From Lunularia cruciata (Eukaryota > Streptophyta > Marchantiopsida > Lunulariales > Lunulariaceae), in assembly GCA_948567375.1 (NCBI GenBank), contig OX419755.1, forward strand, positions 83,718,218 to 83,782,217: a stretch of 64,000 bases of DNA, in the 5' to 3' direction. Numbering within the stretch: the stretch's first letter is position 1; the number at the start of each line of letters is the position of its first letter. This document shows positions 11,754 to 23,636 of this stretch, in pieces. The notes under the pieces were generated by a model that had not been told where the DNA came from, searched no databases, and worked only from the letters and a program-made list of their open reading frames with translations. A program made the translations under genes and the position numbers.

Positions 11754-12369
11754 GCTTGTATATGTTGGTATGCATTGGATTAAAAATGGTATGCACTAGG
11801 TGAGAAACTGTGTATGTTTGTGTGCGCTAAGATCAAACATAATATGCAATGTGCAAGAAACGGTATAAGTTGGTTTGTGTTGAGAGAGAAAAGGTGCACA
11901 TTGTTGTACACTTGTCATAAAGTGGAAATGTGTGCACTCTAGTTATATGCTTTGGTATGCATTGGGCTCAAAATTAGCGTTTTTTCTAGAGTGTGCATCG
12001 GTACTTGCTAGTATGTGCTTATGTGCATTGTGTGAATTGTGGGAGATGGGTGGGGCTAAAATTATCTACAAATGCACAATCCATGATAAAATCAATGATA
12101 TGCAAGAAGAAAGAAGAAAGAACTTATATGAGGCAATGGGTATTCCATCCTAATGCAAAATTTTAATCCCTTTGTGTTGAGAATCAACTTCCCAAATTTA
12201 CTCCACCAATTCCTTTATTTGCATCTTGTCCAACCAACAAAACATTTTGTAAGTCATATGATCTCCAATGGTGTGAAATCCAATCAACCATTCACCTTTG
12301 TGAAAACTCTCCATGTTCTCCTCACTAATCACTCTTTTATATTCATTGACTTTGTCCATTTAGCTCCTC

Positions 12370-12880
12370 TAAATGTCAACGTGCTCAAAATTTCTCTCCT
12401 CTCTCCTCTTGAAATTGAAATGTAAATTGGCTCAAAGTTTCTCTCTCTTCTTATCTTGTCTCTTGTCTCCCCTCAAAATTGAAATATCTCTTATTGCTCA
12501 AAATGTCTCTTCTCTCTTCTCTCTTCTCAAAATGTCTCTTGTCCTCCTCTCAACATGTTTCATATTCTCTCTTGTATATCTTCTTGAAATATCTCTTGAA
12601 AATTCACTATCTAAGAAAGATCTAGCTATCTTAAAAATTTCACCTGATTGCCTCCTTTCTCCCGCTTTCTTTGCCCCCATCAATATGTCTCTCAAAATTC
12701 AATGTAAAAAAACATCCTATTGTCTCTTGAAAATTCACCAGACCATTTTACTTTCTCTCTTAGGTCTCAAAATGTCAAAATGTCCCAAATTCAAACAATT
12801 CTCTTCTGGTTCTCTAGAAATTTCTCAAAATCTAGATAACTATTATCCTTTGCAAATTTCTCAAAATCTATTGATTTAGA
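12370..12880. repeat. Pyrimidine-rich low-complexity tract
   Basis: A diffuse repetition of TCTCTCTT, CTCAAAAT and CTTGAAA words dominates the plus strand. The long frames seen here on both strands are by-products of this bias (Ser/Leu-rich one way, Arg/Glu-rich the other), so I do not call a gene. Confidence 0.6.
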
Positions 12881-13099
12881 ATGACATAAATGAAAATAGA
12901 GCACTAAACTTGATCTACTTCAATTTATACTAGATTCATCATTTTTGCACCCTTCACCCTTCATAGAAGTTCTTATGAATTTTTGCAAGTGTTATAGAAT
13001 CTCAAATTCATAGAGACACTTAATGTGCCACTCCACATGAATGATACTTGGCTGTCCCATACCTTCATTCTTCATTCTCAACATTGGCATCCATCCAGT

Positions 13100-13841
13100 T
13101 GTAATACCAAGGGTTAGCCATATGATCTAGATGTGAAATTTGGTTTGGTAACATCTAGAATGATGTTATACATGATGGTCAAAATAGATCAGATAGAAGT
13201 ATCACCAAAAGAGTACTTCTACTAATAGAGCAAAAACTGAAATAGACTTGAGAACCTTAGAACCAATAGCTAGACATATGATTTAAAGGTTAGAATTGGT
13301 TTGGTAACATCTGGAAGGATGTTACACATGATGGAGTAAACAGATCAGAAAGAGGTATCACCAAAAGGGGACTTCTACTAATAGAGTAGGAACCAAAATA
13401 TGCCTGAAATCTTTGAAGGCAATTTCGGAGGCCTAAACAGATGAATTAGGTCTAAAAAATGTGCAGATTCCCCCCCCCAAATCAGAGGAAAGGCTGACCT
13501 TCCCTCCCCCCTGCTTTGTCTCATCGAGAGCTTTCCAACGGTACCTTACTCAAGTGATTCTGAGATTCCTACAGGAAGATTCCCTAAAAGATTCCCTCCG
13601 GTCAAAGCTTGTTTGACCAACCAGATAGGACCTAGACCAGACAGGTCACCCATCCAAGTAAGTAATCCAAGGGTGGAGCTTGCTGACATGTCACCTATCT
13701 GTGTCCCTAATCCTATGGTGGAGCTTCCTTGGAGGAGATCCTCTTTGTCTATATAATAAGGAGAAGGTGCTCCCTTGGAGCATCGAATGTTTGAGTGTGC
13801 AATCTGTGTTTTCTCTCTTCTCTTGTCCCCGGAGTATTACA
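13100..13841 (+). mobile_element. Solo LTR (S1), 742 bp, with 5-bp TSD
   Basis: The element begins TGTAATACC and ends GAGTATTACA, so its termini are short inverted repeats with TG...CA ends. It is flanked by an exact duplication, CCAGT, at 13095-13099 and 13842-13846. A TATA-like TATATAATA at 13750-13758 fits a U3/R boundary. There is no primer binding site after it and no polypurine tract or coding sequence before it, so this is a single LTR left by LTR-LTR recombination. A second copy lies at 50956-51695. Orientation is taken from the TATA motif. The parent retrotransposon is not in the window. Confidence 0.93.
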
Positions 13842-13846
13842 CCAGT

Positions 13847-15360
13847 GCATCCAAGTGCATACCATCCCATATCATTCACTCAACTCTCAACATTGTTGAT
13901 CGTTGTAGTGCATACAAGCACACACTCTCACTAAATCCTCCCTAAACCCCAAACACTAGCAAGCATTGTAGTGCATCCCAACATACACCTTTTGGCATCC
14001 TCCCTACACCCCATTCATTGGAAACCTCCATAGCACATACAAGCGCATGCAGGCACATACTAGCATACAAGCCAATGCAAACAAGAGCATCCAAAACATA
14101 AATACAAATTAAACCCAAACCAATTTTCAATCACCATATTTTTCACTTTTCATAAGCATAGAGCAATTTATTGCCATGGATTCAAAAATCTACCTAATTG
14201 CATGTTGAAAGCAAAATAGTATTGTACATCCATATTTCTAGTTCCTTCTCTACCTTGGTGGAGGAGACTCGACAACTTCTATATCTATTTCCTCTATAAA
14301 ATCACCATCTTTCTCTTTTCATATCTTAGGTCTTTTTATTAAAAAAATTGTAGTTAACTATACATACACTAATCCATTTGATCAAGTAAGCATTTCTAGT
14401 AGGGTCCTTGAGTTGGACCCTTAACTCTTGTAGCAAATGCCATCAAGATTTTAAAACTACCATACATTGTTCATTGAGGACTTTGGGGTGCACCATCTTT
14501 TTTCTAGAGATCATGGTTTTTGTAAAGAGTGCACAAGATGGCTCATTGAGACGTAATGATTGCCAAGCAAATAATGATTATGATAAAACATGCAAGATCC
14601 TTGCTAGTTCATATCTACCCAAAGGGGAGTTTTATTCAAGCATGTCATGTCACAACATGAGCATAACCTCCCTAAAAATAACCCAAATCAAACTCCCCTT
14701 GAGGTTATAGAGCTATAACAATCTATACTTTATAAAGAAAATATTAAGATCCTCTTAGCTTTGGTAAAGTGTATTATCTTCCTCTTATCATTACATATGA
14801 CTTGACTGTTTATTGAATAAATTTATTTTTTACTGTAATATAATTCCCATCCATTATTGGTTTTTGTGCTAAAGGGAAAAGGGTTCCATTGACTAATCTC
14901 ATACACATGAAAAATCCTTTGAGTGCAAAAAATAGATTAAATTTGCTACACTTTGTTGTGCTATCTACACTTCTTTCCAAAGAATGGATAACATGGCAAT
15001 CATAACTCTATTTGTGAATTTAATTTTCAATCTTACACTAGGGCTCCATATATTCACACCCTTGGTTACACATGCACCATTTCCCTTCTAGCTAAATTTA
15101 TCAAGAGCCAATGCCAGTTAGATACATACCAAAGAGATCAAATCTCCTTTAAGATTTTCTAAATGAGCACTAGATGAAATTTAATAACTTCACCAAGGCA
15201 TGAAATGAAACAAAATCTATGCATGTGAGTTGTCTAAAATCTCTTAGAATCTATAATTTTGAAATATTTTATGACAAATTTGAAATTGCAACTAGAGAAT
15301 ACTCTCAATTACTCTTTGACCATTTAACCTCCCACCACCTTAATAATATTTTGAAGTGAA
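13847..15360. other. AT-rich spacer with short GCATAC/ACAAGC-type repeats
   Basis: The first 250 bp repeats GTGCATCC-, CACATACAAGC- and AGCATAC-like words without a regular period. The rest has no recognisable gene. The plus-strand frame at 14408-14710 has no known domain. Confidence 0.4.
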
Positions 15361-17540
15361 AATGACAGTGGAGATACCATAGTTCACCAGAGAATAGTAT
15401 GCATGACACAAGTCCTACTCCAGTATATATAGGAAGAGAAAAAAATTATACAAATATGTTGAGTCACTCTTTACAATAGATTTGAATGGTGACTAAAAAT
15501 TAATCTTTCTTGCACTATACTAGCCAATAGGAATATAACATGTGATACTCTATCAACATTCTCTCTCAAGCTAATGTCAATACCTTTGATGCCTAGAGAG
15601 ATCTGAAATATTCAAATTTATCTCTAGTAAAGCTTTGGTGAAAATACTAGCAACTTGGTGATATGTAGGAATATATTATAGATCTATTTCTCCAGCCAAT
15701 ACCTCTCTTATATAAAATGATAATGAACCTTGATATGTTTGGTCCTTGCATTAAATATAAGGTTTCTAGCAAGCTTAACACGGTTGATGTTATCTATATA
15801 TAAGATTATAGGATCATGAAATGTATATCCCATATCTTGTAATAAAGTATGAAGCCAAATTCATGCACACTTAGAATTAGTAACAAATATAATTTATTTT
15901 TATTGATGATAAAGCAACAATAGGTTGCTTCTTTGATGACCAACTAATTGTAAACTTCTTAGGTTAAAAACATAACTTGATGTTGATTTCTATCTTGAGT
16001 ACTTCTTGCCCAATCTGCATCAATAAAACCTTGTTAAATGTGTAACCCACCAAGTAAATAGTGAAGACCAAATTGGATGGTAAATGTCACATAATGTAAA
16101 ATTCTTCTAACCATGCAATATATGGCTTCCTTGCTGTTCTTACAAATTGACTCACTAGTCCAACAGATTTGGTCCAGTAAGAGTCAAATAAATAGACTTC
16201 CAATGATCTGTATGTACATATTTGGATCAGCCAACAACTCACCATCTTTGGCATTTAAGTTAATAGGAGTTGGGAGAGAGGTAAAAATAGGCCTAAATGC
16301 CATCATGCCAACCTTCTCCAACATGTTGAGAGAATACTTACATTGTAGTTAGCAACAATCATTGCCATCTTGAATAAAATCAATACCCAAATAGTATTTG
16401 AGTTCTCCAAAGTCCTTTATGGCAAACTCTCCCTTTAATTGATCTTGTAAGTGCCAAATGAGATCTTGACAACCACAAATGATGATCATGTAATTGACAT
16501 AGATGAGTAATTAAAACATATTATCACTAACTTGTAGTTTGTATAGCAAACAATCTGAACTAGATACTCAAGATTCAAGGGAAAGAAGATAGGAATTTAT
16601 CTTGAGCTTGCTTAAGTCCATAAAGAGACTTTTCTTAGTAAGCAATGTTCTTTTGGATATCATTGATCTTCACATCCAAGTGGTTGGATCATGTAGACCT
16701 CCTCCTCCAAATCTTTATCAAGGAAAGCATTATTAAAATCCATCTAATAAAGCTTCCACTTGTTTAAAGTGTCCCATGCTAAAAGAGTACAAATTGATGG
16801 CATCTTGGCAATAAGGCTAATTGTCTCATCAAAATCAATTCCATATGTTTTGAATAGCACAGTGCCATAAGTCTTGCCTTGTACCACTTACCCATGGACA
16901 ATTTCTCTTGATTTAAAATTTTTCTCTTGATTTAAAATATCTACATGCAGCAAGTTGTCTTCTTACTAAAGAGTAAATCCACCAACACCCATGTTTGTTT
17001 GTGATGTAGTACTACAACTTCAAGCTCTATAACTTGCACTTAATCTACATGATGCATCACTTCCTCAAGAGAATTTGGTTCTTGATCTTGTATAACCTTT
17101 ACCATGTATTCATGGTGTTGGGCTAAAAACCCTTCAATTTGAAAATGTCTAGTTTGGTATTTGACCTTTTTCCTTTGCTCTTCAAGCTGAAACATACTAC
17201 TTATGGCCTCATCTTAATGAATAGGAATTTCCAAATTATGTGGTTGATCATCTATTCTAACAAAGGATGAGAAACATTAGTGGACAAAGTGAGGAGTAAA
17301 TATCCTACAAGTTGAGAGACTTGGACTAAAGGCTTCTCAATAGCCTATATTGACCAAGGATTTATAAATAGATCAAAATGAGATTGCTCACAAGAAACAC
17401 CAATTGCATTTGAAGTACTAGCTTGTAGAGCCGAGACAACCAAAGGGGTAAAGAGTGCTATAAGTGGTAAATAAGATGTGCAGCTTGTAGGAGCTTGATA
17501 CAAAGATTTTAACTCTTCAAATACTACATCTCTATTGGTA
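15360..17540 (-). mobile_element. Degraded Ty1/copia element, minus strand, with 3' LTR
   Basis: Read on the minus strand, the 3' LTR starts TGTTGATAGAGTATCAC (plus coordinate 15558) and contains a TATATATA box near 15425; its outer end is uncertain. Upstream of it on the same strand are copia RNase H and reverse transcriptase. The 5' half (gag, protease, most of integrase) and 5' LTR are not visible; the remnant fades out near 17.5 kb, where gypsy sequence begins. Confidence 0.8.
15562..17010 (-). pseudogene. Copia RT-RNase H remnant
   Basis: On the minus strand I can read, in order, an RT palm stretch like MDFNNAFLDKDLEEEVYM, the primer-grip side GEFAIKDFGELKYYLGIDF, the RNase H start FIDADWARSTQDRN and its terminus ASIFTKAL, which corresponds to the very conserved ADIFTKAL motif before the copia 3' LTR. 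The usual YVDD catalytic motif has become YVNY. Many stops and frameshifts break the frame, so no product is expected. The order and motifs make a Ty1/copia origin certain; the lineage within copia is not assigned. Confidence 0.85.
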
Positions 17541-17555
17541 ATAAAAGAATTAAAA

Positions 17556-17790
17556 TCAGGATTATTCCTAAGCCATGTGGAGTACTATAGGAAGTTTATT
17601 GCTAACTTTGCACTTCTAGCAGCACCCCTATCAAAGTTACTAAAGAAGTTTAATGATTATGTACGGACAAAGGAATAGAAAGATGCTTTTGTAGTATTAA
17701 AGACTAAACTAATAGGAGCACATGTGATATGAGCTCCCAACTAGGATAATACACTTCAATTTTATGTAGATGTCTCTTCAACAACCATAG
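17556..17790 (+). pseudogene. Gypsy RT/RNase H fragment, separate lineage
   Basis: A plus-strand stretch reads HVEYYRKFIANFALLAAPLS, then KLLKK, then LQFYVDVSS. This is the reverse transcriptase thumb leading into RNase H of a Ty3/gypsy element. The wording differs from the chromodomain family in the rest of the window. It has three stops. It is cut off at 17790 by the LTR of the next element, so it was there first. Confidence 0.75.
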
Positions 17791-18217
17791 TGTAACAATA
17801 TAGAATTTAGCAATGAAGTTAGTTAAGGCTAACAAAGTAGCAAATAAGCCAAATTAGCCTAGAATATTCCATAAGTGTCTAGGAAGCTTCTCAAGAAGCT
17901 TCTTGGCTAGCTTAAATTGCATCCCAAGTAGGTAGATTCTAGAAGCTTCCAACTAGCTTAGCTTGCATGCCAAGTAGGTGACTTCTAGAAGGAAGCTTCT
18001 TGAGAACCTTCTTAGTTAACTTGGCTTGCACTCAACTTGGCTTGCACTCCAAGAAAGTGGTCAAGGAAGCTTCTTGAGAAGCTTGTCAAGAGCCTTGTAT
18101 GCTCCCTATAAATACCAAAGTAGAAGCTCATGCTAGGCATTCGGAGTTTCCCACACTCAAGTGTCTCAATGTGATCTTCCATTCTCCTATTTCTCTCCTT
18201 GATCTTGGTCTTTTACA
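17791..18217 (+). repeat. 5' LTR of element A
   Basis: 427 bp from TGTAACAATAT to TTTTACA. It contains three contiguous nGAAn heat-shock-type units at 17936-17950 and a TATAAATA box at 18117-18124. U3 shows the same modular GAAGCTTC-rich structure as G1 and G2. Confidence 0.92.
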
Positions 18218-18218
18218 T

Positions 18219-18230
18219 TGGTATCAGAGC
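18219..18230 (+). other. Primer binding site of element A
   Basis: TGGTATCAGAGC, one base after the LTR end. It is complementary to the 3' end of plant initiator tRNA-Met, the usual primer for plant gypsy and copia elements. Confidence 0.95.
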
Positions 18231-18483
18231 AAGAATGGGATGGATGGAATTTATGGACCACCAAATCCATTCCACAAACCATTGGGATTTTTACATCCAA
18301 ATACTACCCAGGCATCATTTCACATAGATCATTTTACACTTTGGGTAGGATTTTCTTGAATGCAATCACCTTGTCTGAAGAACCCTTTGTAGTTCCGATT
18401 GTAACTTATGGAGAATGATGGACATGTTGCATCTATGTATTAATGAATTAGATAGATTGCAGGTGGTGTGATAGAGTAGTAAC

Positions 18484-19870
18484 CATAGCGGCAATGCCTG
18501 AGGTTATCATTGCTATGTAACAACAAATGAAGCACCTTACTCGATGGTTGGATGAACCAGATCATTGGTGATAAGAGCATGTAGAGAGAGTACTAGTTCA
18601 AGAAGGAGAAGACCAAATCTGATTTCCAAAACCTAAGGTTTTTGAAGGCAAGAATCTCTTGCATGTAGTGCAGTATTTTGTGTTTGATTGCAAATGTTAT
18701 TTCAAAGCTACCAACTTTCAACATGAAAGGAAACAGATTCTCTTGGCTTCCAATCAATTGGATGGAGTAGCAAAGCTATGGTGGTGATTCCAAGTAGAGC
18801 AAGTTGAATGGCAAATTGTTGCACCAATCTTGACATGGACAAAATTCAAGAGTGCAATAATTGGTCAATTCCAAGTTATAAATGCCAAACAAGCTGCACA
18901 AGATAGGTTGGTAGAGTTAAAGTAGATTGGCTCTATAAGAAGTTATATCATGTAATTCTAAAACACCATCATGCAAATTCCAAATATATTGGAAGGTGAA
19001 ACTCTTGATCAATTTGTGATGGGCTTGAAGTCACAAACCAAATTAGGGGTAATTATGCAAGAGCCACAACACTTGGAGGAAGCCATACAATTGGCCAAAT
19101 GCTTTGATTCCTTAGTTGCAACAACTTGGTCTCGACCTTGACCTCCATAGAACCTACCAATACACTATACATGGATGGAGGAGCTGACACCAATGGAGAT
19201 TAATATCATTCAACAGAGACCACTTGGCACTATAGATAGAGAAAAAATGCAAAATGGTGGTTGTTCTATTGTTGCCAAATTATATATCACATTATTGAAT
19301 GTCCACTCAAGAATGGGTGACCTTGGCAAGTCACCCAGATGGAGTTTGTGCAGTAGAATGATCAAGGAAATAAGGAATCCTAATAGTGGATTTTGAACCG
19401 CCTATTGGGAACTTGATTAGTTCCAATGGGATCAAAGGCTCAACCTATGCAAATTTGCTTCAGTTGCAAGGTATGATATTTGATCGTGGTTGTAAGATTT
19501 TGGTTGATTTGGGAAGTTTAGAAAATTGCTTGTCCATACAATTAGCAAAGGAATTACATGTTCTTATCAAGCCAGTAATTAGAAATAGATTGATGATGGC
19601 GGATGGTAGAAAGGTTGTGCATTTTGTACCTTACATCTTATTAACTTCAAGATTGGGAAACAATATTTAGAGTGTATGAGGTTTGTAGTGGCACCTCTAT
19701 ACTATGATGTCATTCTAGGTCTACCTTGGCTTGAACATCATAAGGTTCAATTTGATTGGAACTACCTACAAATTCAAGTACAACACCAAGATAGGAATTT
19801 CCGATTTGGTTGTTTGGCACCTCTAAGTAAGACACATAGAATAGTCAGTTCCAAGATGAGAATTTTGTGA
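18484..19870 (+). pseudogene. Gag and protease remnant of element A
   Basis: The frame aligns with G1 gag from its first codon, which is ATA here instead of ATG. The family words FPKPKVFEGKNL, ERKQILLAS and LDGVAKLWW are readable between stops. The zinc knuckle region is shifted out of frame. Protease follows at about 19390 with ILVDLGSLENCLS; the catalytic Asp-Ser-Gly is Asp-Leu-Gly, and FVVAPLYYDVILGLPWLEHH is the flap/IILGLPWL end. The frameshift stem between gag and protease is still mostly paired (19379-19387 with 19401-19409), but the heptamer is AGGAAAT. The product is dead. Confidence 0.85.
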
Positions 19871-20010
19871 GGAAAGCAACCATAAAGCAAGCTTGAAAGC
19901 CGATGAGTCCTTAGATGAGAAGTTTGTCAATGAAGCACACATAAAGCAAGCTTTGGAGGAAGATAAGTCTGTTTTTGCGGTGTGGATCAAGTTGATTGCA
20001 CAAGGAACAT

Positions 20011-23000
20011 TGATTCAAAGCCGGAGTAGAGACCTTTTTGAAGTTGGTTTGGTGGAGATTTCACATGGAGAGTTTGCATAAGCTATAGTTATGCCAACCA
20101 AGAAGGATATGCATGGCAATTACATAAATAAACAGATGTGTGGAGATTACCATCTTATCAACCAATAGACTAGGGTTGATTAGTATGTCATGCCTACACT
20201 AGAGGAGATCTTTGATACGATTAGGCATGCAAAGGTCTTCAATACTTTGGATCTTTGAGCAAGATATCATCAGTTGCCAATCAAGGAGGAGGATAAGTCC
20301 AAGACAATATTTTGGGCTATTGATCCTCATGGTAAGGATGTGTTATATTAGTGGAGGTTCTTACCATTTGGGGTTAAAGAACACTCATTTTGAGTTCTAG
20401 AGGATCATGGATAGGATCCTAGCTGGATTGGATTTTGCTTGGTGCTATATTGATGATATTTTGGTCTATAACACTATTGTGGAGGAGCATGAGAGATATT
20501 TGTTTGAGGTAATTGAGAGATCTCATGGACTCAAATTACATCATGGGAAGTGTAGATTTTTCCATGTTGAGTATTCCACCTTGGAGGACTTGGTGTTTAG
20601 TAGACCAAGGTGGAGGCTATTGCACGTATTCCTTGGCTACGGATGTGAGCAAAGTATGAGCATTCCTTGGGTTTGCAACCTTCTATCGTCACTATGTTAG
20701 AGGATTTAGTGCCATTGCCAAGGCCTTGGCAAAGCTGACCAAGCTTACACAAGAATGATGTTGGGGAGATGAGCAGGAGAGAGATTTTGTACAGCTCAAG
20801 GAGAGGTTGACGTCAATTCCTATTTTGAGGAGACCGATCAAAGGTCGGCCATTTCAGGCTCACATTGATTGGAGTATGTTGACACTTGGAGCAATGCTTA
20901 CACAACATGATAATGAAGGGAAGGAGTTTGTGGTGGCCTATGCTTGTCACTCCAACAATTCAATGGAGGTAAAGTATAGTTCATATGAGGGAGAGTGTTT
21001 GGCAACAATATGAGCAGTAATACATTTTTTATATTACCTATTTAATAACCCCTTTACTCTCATCATTGATCATCAACCACTAAAGTGAATGATAATGTTT
21101 GAAAAGCTTTTCAAAGAAGCTTGCATGATGGGCTTTGGATTTACAAGAGTATGATTTCATAGTTATTCATAGACTTGGAGTGGTGAATCGTGATGTAGAT
21201 GGGTTGAGTTGGGCCCAGCCAGCAAGATCAGACCAGAGCATATTAGCGTGGTGAGACAAATGAGGAGATAGAGCCAAGTTGGCATGCATTTACCTTTCTT
21301 TGCATATTTTTTGAGGCTTTGCTGGTATCCCTCTCAATGCATACAAGGGGAGTTAGTATGGTCACAGATCCAAAGAACGGAGATAGTGGTACAATTCAAT
21401 GAGACATTCATGATGATGTCTTAGTGATGGACTATCTTTGCATTGGTATTATGGGTTGCACAATTGAGGCCAAATAAAGAAACAATGTTCTTCAACAAGC
21501 CAGACGGTTCAGATTGGAAAGAAGATACCTTCTTTTTGTATGGGAGGATGGTAGAGTGCAAGTATTACCACTTCTATCTCAAAGACCACAGTTGGTATGT
21601 CATGCTCATGAGTAGCTAGGACATTTTGGAGTAAAGTGTACATATACCTTACTCTAGAGTCATTATTGGTGGTGGTATGAGACCAATGTACAAATTTATT
21701 GCCAAATATGTGGTTTGTGACCAAGTTAGAATATCATTCAATGCTCCTACACCATAGTTACACCTACTACCTATCATGGGATTGGGTTACCATTGGAGTT
21801 TGGACTTTTTTGGACCTTTATCATTGACTATGAGACATCATTGGTATGTTTCAATGATGGTGGAGCACTTCTCCAAATGGATTGAGTTGGCGGCACTTCT
21901 TGACAAGTCTAGTGAAGGGACGGTTGACTTGTTTGTGGATCGGGTTCTTAGTCATTTTGGGTCACCAATTGAGGTTTTGACTGATCGGGGTATAGAGTTC
22001 TTGGAGGAGTTTCAGGTGTTGTGTGACTAGGCTTTAATTGATTGTTGTACTACTTCTTAAGATCACCTTGAGGCAAATGGCTTAGCAGAGAGTGGTTCTG
22101 ACAATGAAGAGAGGATTGCAAAAGTATGGTTTGTAGAGAAGCCACTTGGAAGATTAGGATCTCCAGTTATCTTGGTTGGCAATCGGCTATAGTTCAGCTA
22201 GCAAACTCCTTAGCATCTTGCTCTCCTTACTTTCTACTCTATGGACAAGATCTAGATTTACCTATAGCCATTTGTTGAGATGTTATTGTAGTTTTGAGCT
22301 TGGATGATCTAGATGTATGGATGAGTGCATGTTCTCAATAGGCAAAGATCTTTTGGAGAGTGATGTTGATGGCCCTTGAGAACTTGGTGATTGCTCAGTA
22401 TATGGATACCCTTCACTTTGCTACCATTCAAGGAAGAGGTTATAGACCTTCAATTTGTCAATTTCATCCATGTGACTATGTATATCTATTATAGACAACA
22501 CCAATGACACTTGATGGTTCTACAAGCCACACTATCTTGAAAGTGCATAAGGTTTTTCCATCTAGAGTCCTTGTGTTGGAAGGACATGATGGTGTTGTTT
22601 GGAAGGATGATTTGTACAATTGTTCACCATGCCACTTCCTAAATGTTGATGGTTCTATGGATCCAAGCTTGGTACTTGTACAAGCAAGCTTATGGTGTAT
22701 GTTATGCAGCTCTTCTGGTGGAGCTTCACTATGTTAGTGTGTGATAGCTATTTGAGAGGATAACATATGGCATATGGCATATTTGACTCCTCTTTTCATG
22801 GTGGTTCCTCAAGGACAATAGTTATATCCTAAATGTACTTGATTTATAGCCAAGTCATCCTTTATATAGTATAGATTGCAGACAAGCTACTAACAATGGG
22901 GCTCAATAACACTCAGCCTCCTGATCTTTTGCCCACAATGAGGTATACCATATACTTGGAATAGATGGCTATTTGGAGTTAGAGGGACCTAACCGCCAGC

Positions 23001-23012
23001 TAGGAGGGCAAT
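20011..23012 (+). mobile_element. 3'-part gypsy element, non-chromodomain lineage with PHD-like tail
   Basis: From about 20011 the sequence changes to a different Ty3/gypsy lineage: pol from early RT to the integrase C-terminus, followed by a purine-rich stretch (AGGAGGGCAAT) directly before TGTAGCACTTGAG at 23013, which looks like polypurine tract plus 3' LTR start. The 5' LTR and gag are missing; element A occupies that side. The join at 20010 is not a clean LTR insertion. Confidence 0.75.
20085..22737 (+). pseudogene. Gypsy pol remnant: RT, RNase H, integrase, PHD-like Cys motif
   Basis: RT opens with a MHGNYINKQMCGDYHLIN block and keeps the catalytic YIDD at 20446-20457. RNase H follows near 20807 (ILRRPIKGRPFQAHIDWSM) and the integrase core near 21776-22030 (WSLDFFGPLSLTMRHHW; EVLTDRGIEFLEEF). 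After the integrase C-terminal domain (VVWKDDLYNCSPCHFLNVDG) the frame reaches WCMLCSSSGGASLC and stops. The C-x2-C spacing there is what a PHD finger would begin with. There is no chromodomain. Numerous stops and shifts make it nonfunctional. The lineage is clearly not that of G1; the PHD reading is an inference from a short motif. Confidence 0.8.
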
Positions 23013-23636
23013 TGTAGCACTTGAGAGTCCATGTATGACTTATGTGTGAGTTGTGCATCTATAGTGTGTGATGTTGATAATGATGTATGTTGATAGTGAT
23101 GTATATATGCATGACAACTATCATACCATTTGTAACATTGTACCTAGATTGCTTAGACTCTAGAGTAGTAGTGTTAGTAGTTAGAGATATTTTGGCAGTT
23201 ACTCATAGACTACTTGTTGATAGTCAGATTTCCTATTTGGGGTTGATATTGACTACATCAAGGGGTCTATTGTCACTTGCACCATTCATACCATTGGGTG
23301 TGCCATCAGCAGGACCATTATGGTTGGAGATCCAAGTCAAAATCTGAGGTATACCTTGGAAGTGCAGCTCCAGAGAGCTCACTTCTCTAATGTTGAGCCT
23401 TCAAGTTCTTGGCTAGAGTGGATAGAAAGCCGGCAAGTGTCACCTAGAGTCTCTTAGCTAGAGTGGATGTGGCTTGATTGTAATCAATGCTCAGTTATTG
23501 GCACATTTTTGAGTGGCAAATCAAGCACTAATCTAATTGAGTGTGATTTGAGTTGTGAACAAATTGATTATTGTGGCACTTGAGAGTCCATGTATGACTT
23601 ATGTGTGAGTTGTGCATCTATAGTGTGTGATGTTGA
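23013..23636. repeat. 65-bp direct repeat pair, 559 bp apart (putative LTR start)
   Basis: TGTAGCACTTGAGAGTCC at 23013 and TGTGGCACTTGAGAGTCC at 23572 begin two near-identical 65-bp blocks that continue to GTGTGTGATGTTGA (ending 23077 and 23636). The first is preceded by a polypurine-like AGGAGGG, so it may be the 3' LTR start of the preceding element. The second could be the start of another LTR or a tandem duplication. The LTR length cannot be fixed from one window. Confidence 0.65.

Larger units (their letters stand above)
17791..20010 (+). mobile_element. 5'-half gypsy element A (chromodomain family)
   Basis: The element has a complete 5' LTR, primer site, gag and protease of the same family as G1 and G2, but stops abruptly near 20010, in the protease-RT linker just after the residues AVWIKLIAQ. 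Beyond this point the sequence belongs to another gypsy lineage. No 3' LTR was found, so A was truncated by deletion or by illegitimate recombination. The 5-bp left flank is CATAG; no matching copy was found on the right. Confidence 0.88.

Noticed and set aside
12373..12879. 168-codon plus-strand frame, with an Arg/Glu-rich minus-strand counterpart
   Set aside because: Both follow from the pyrimidine-rich low-complexity tract.
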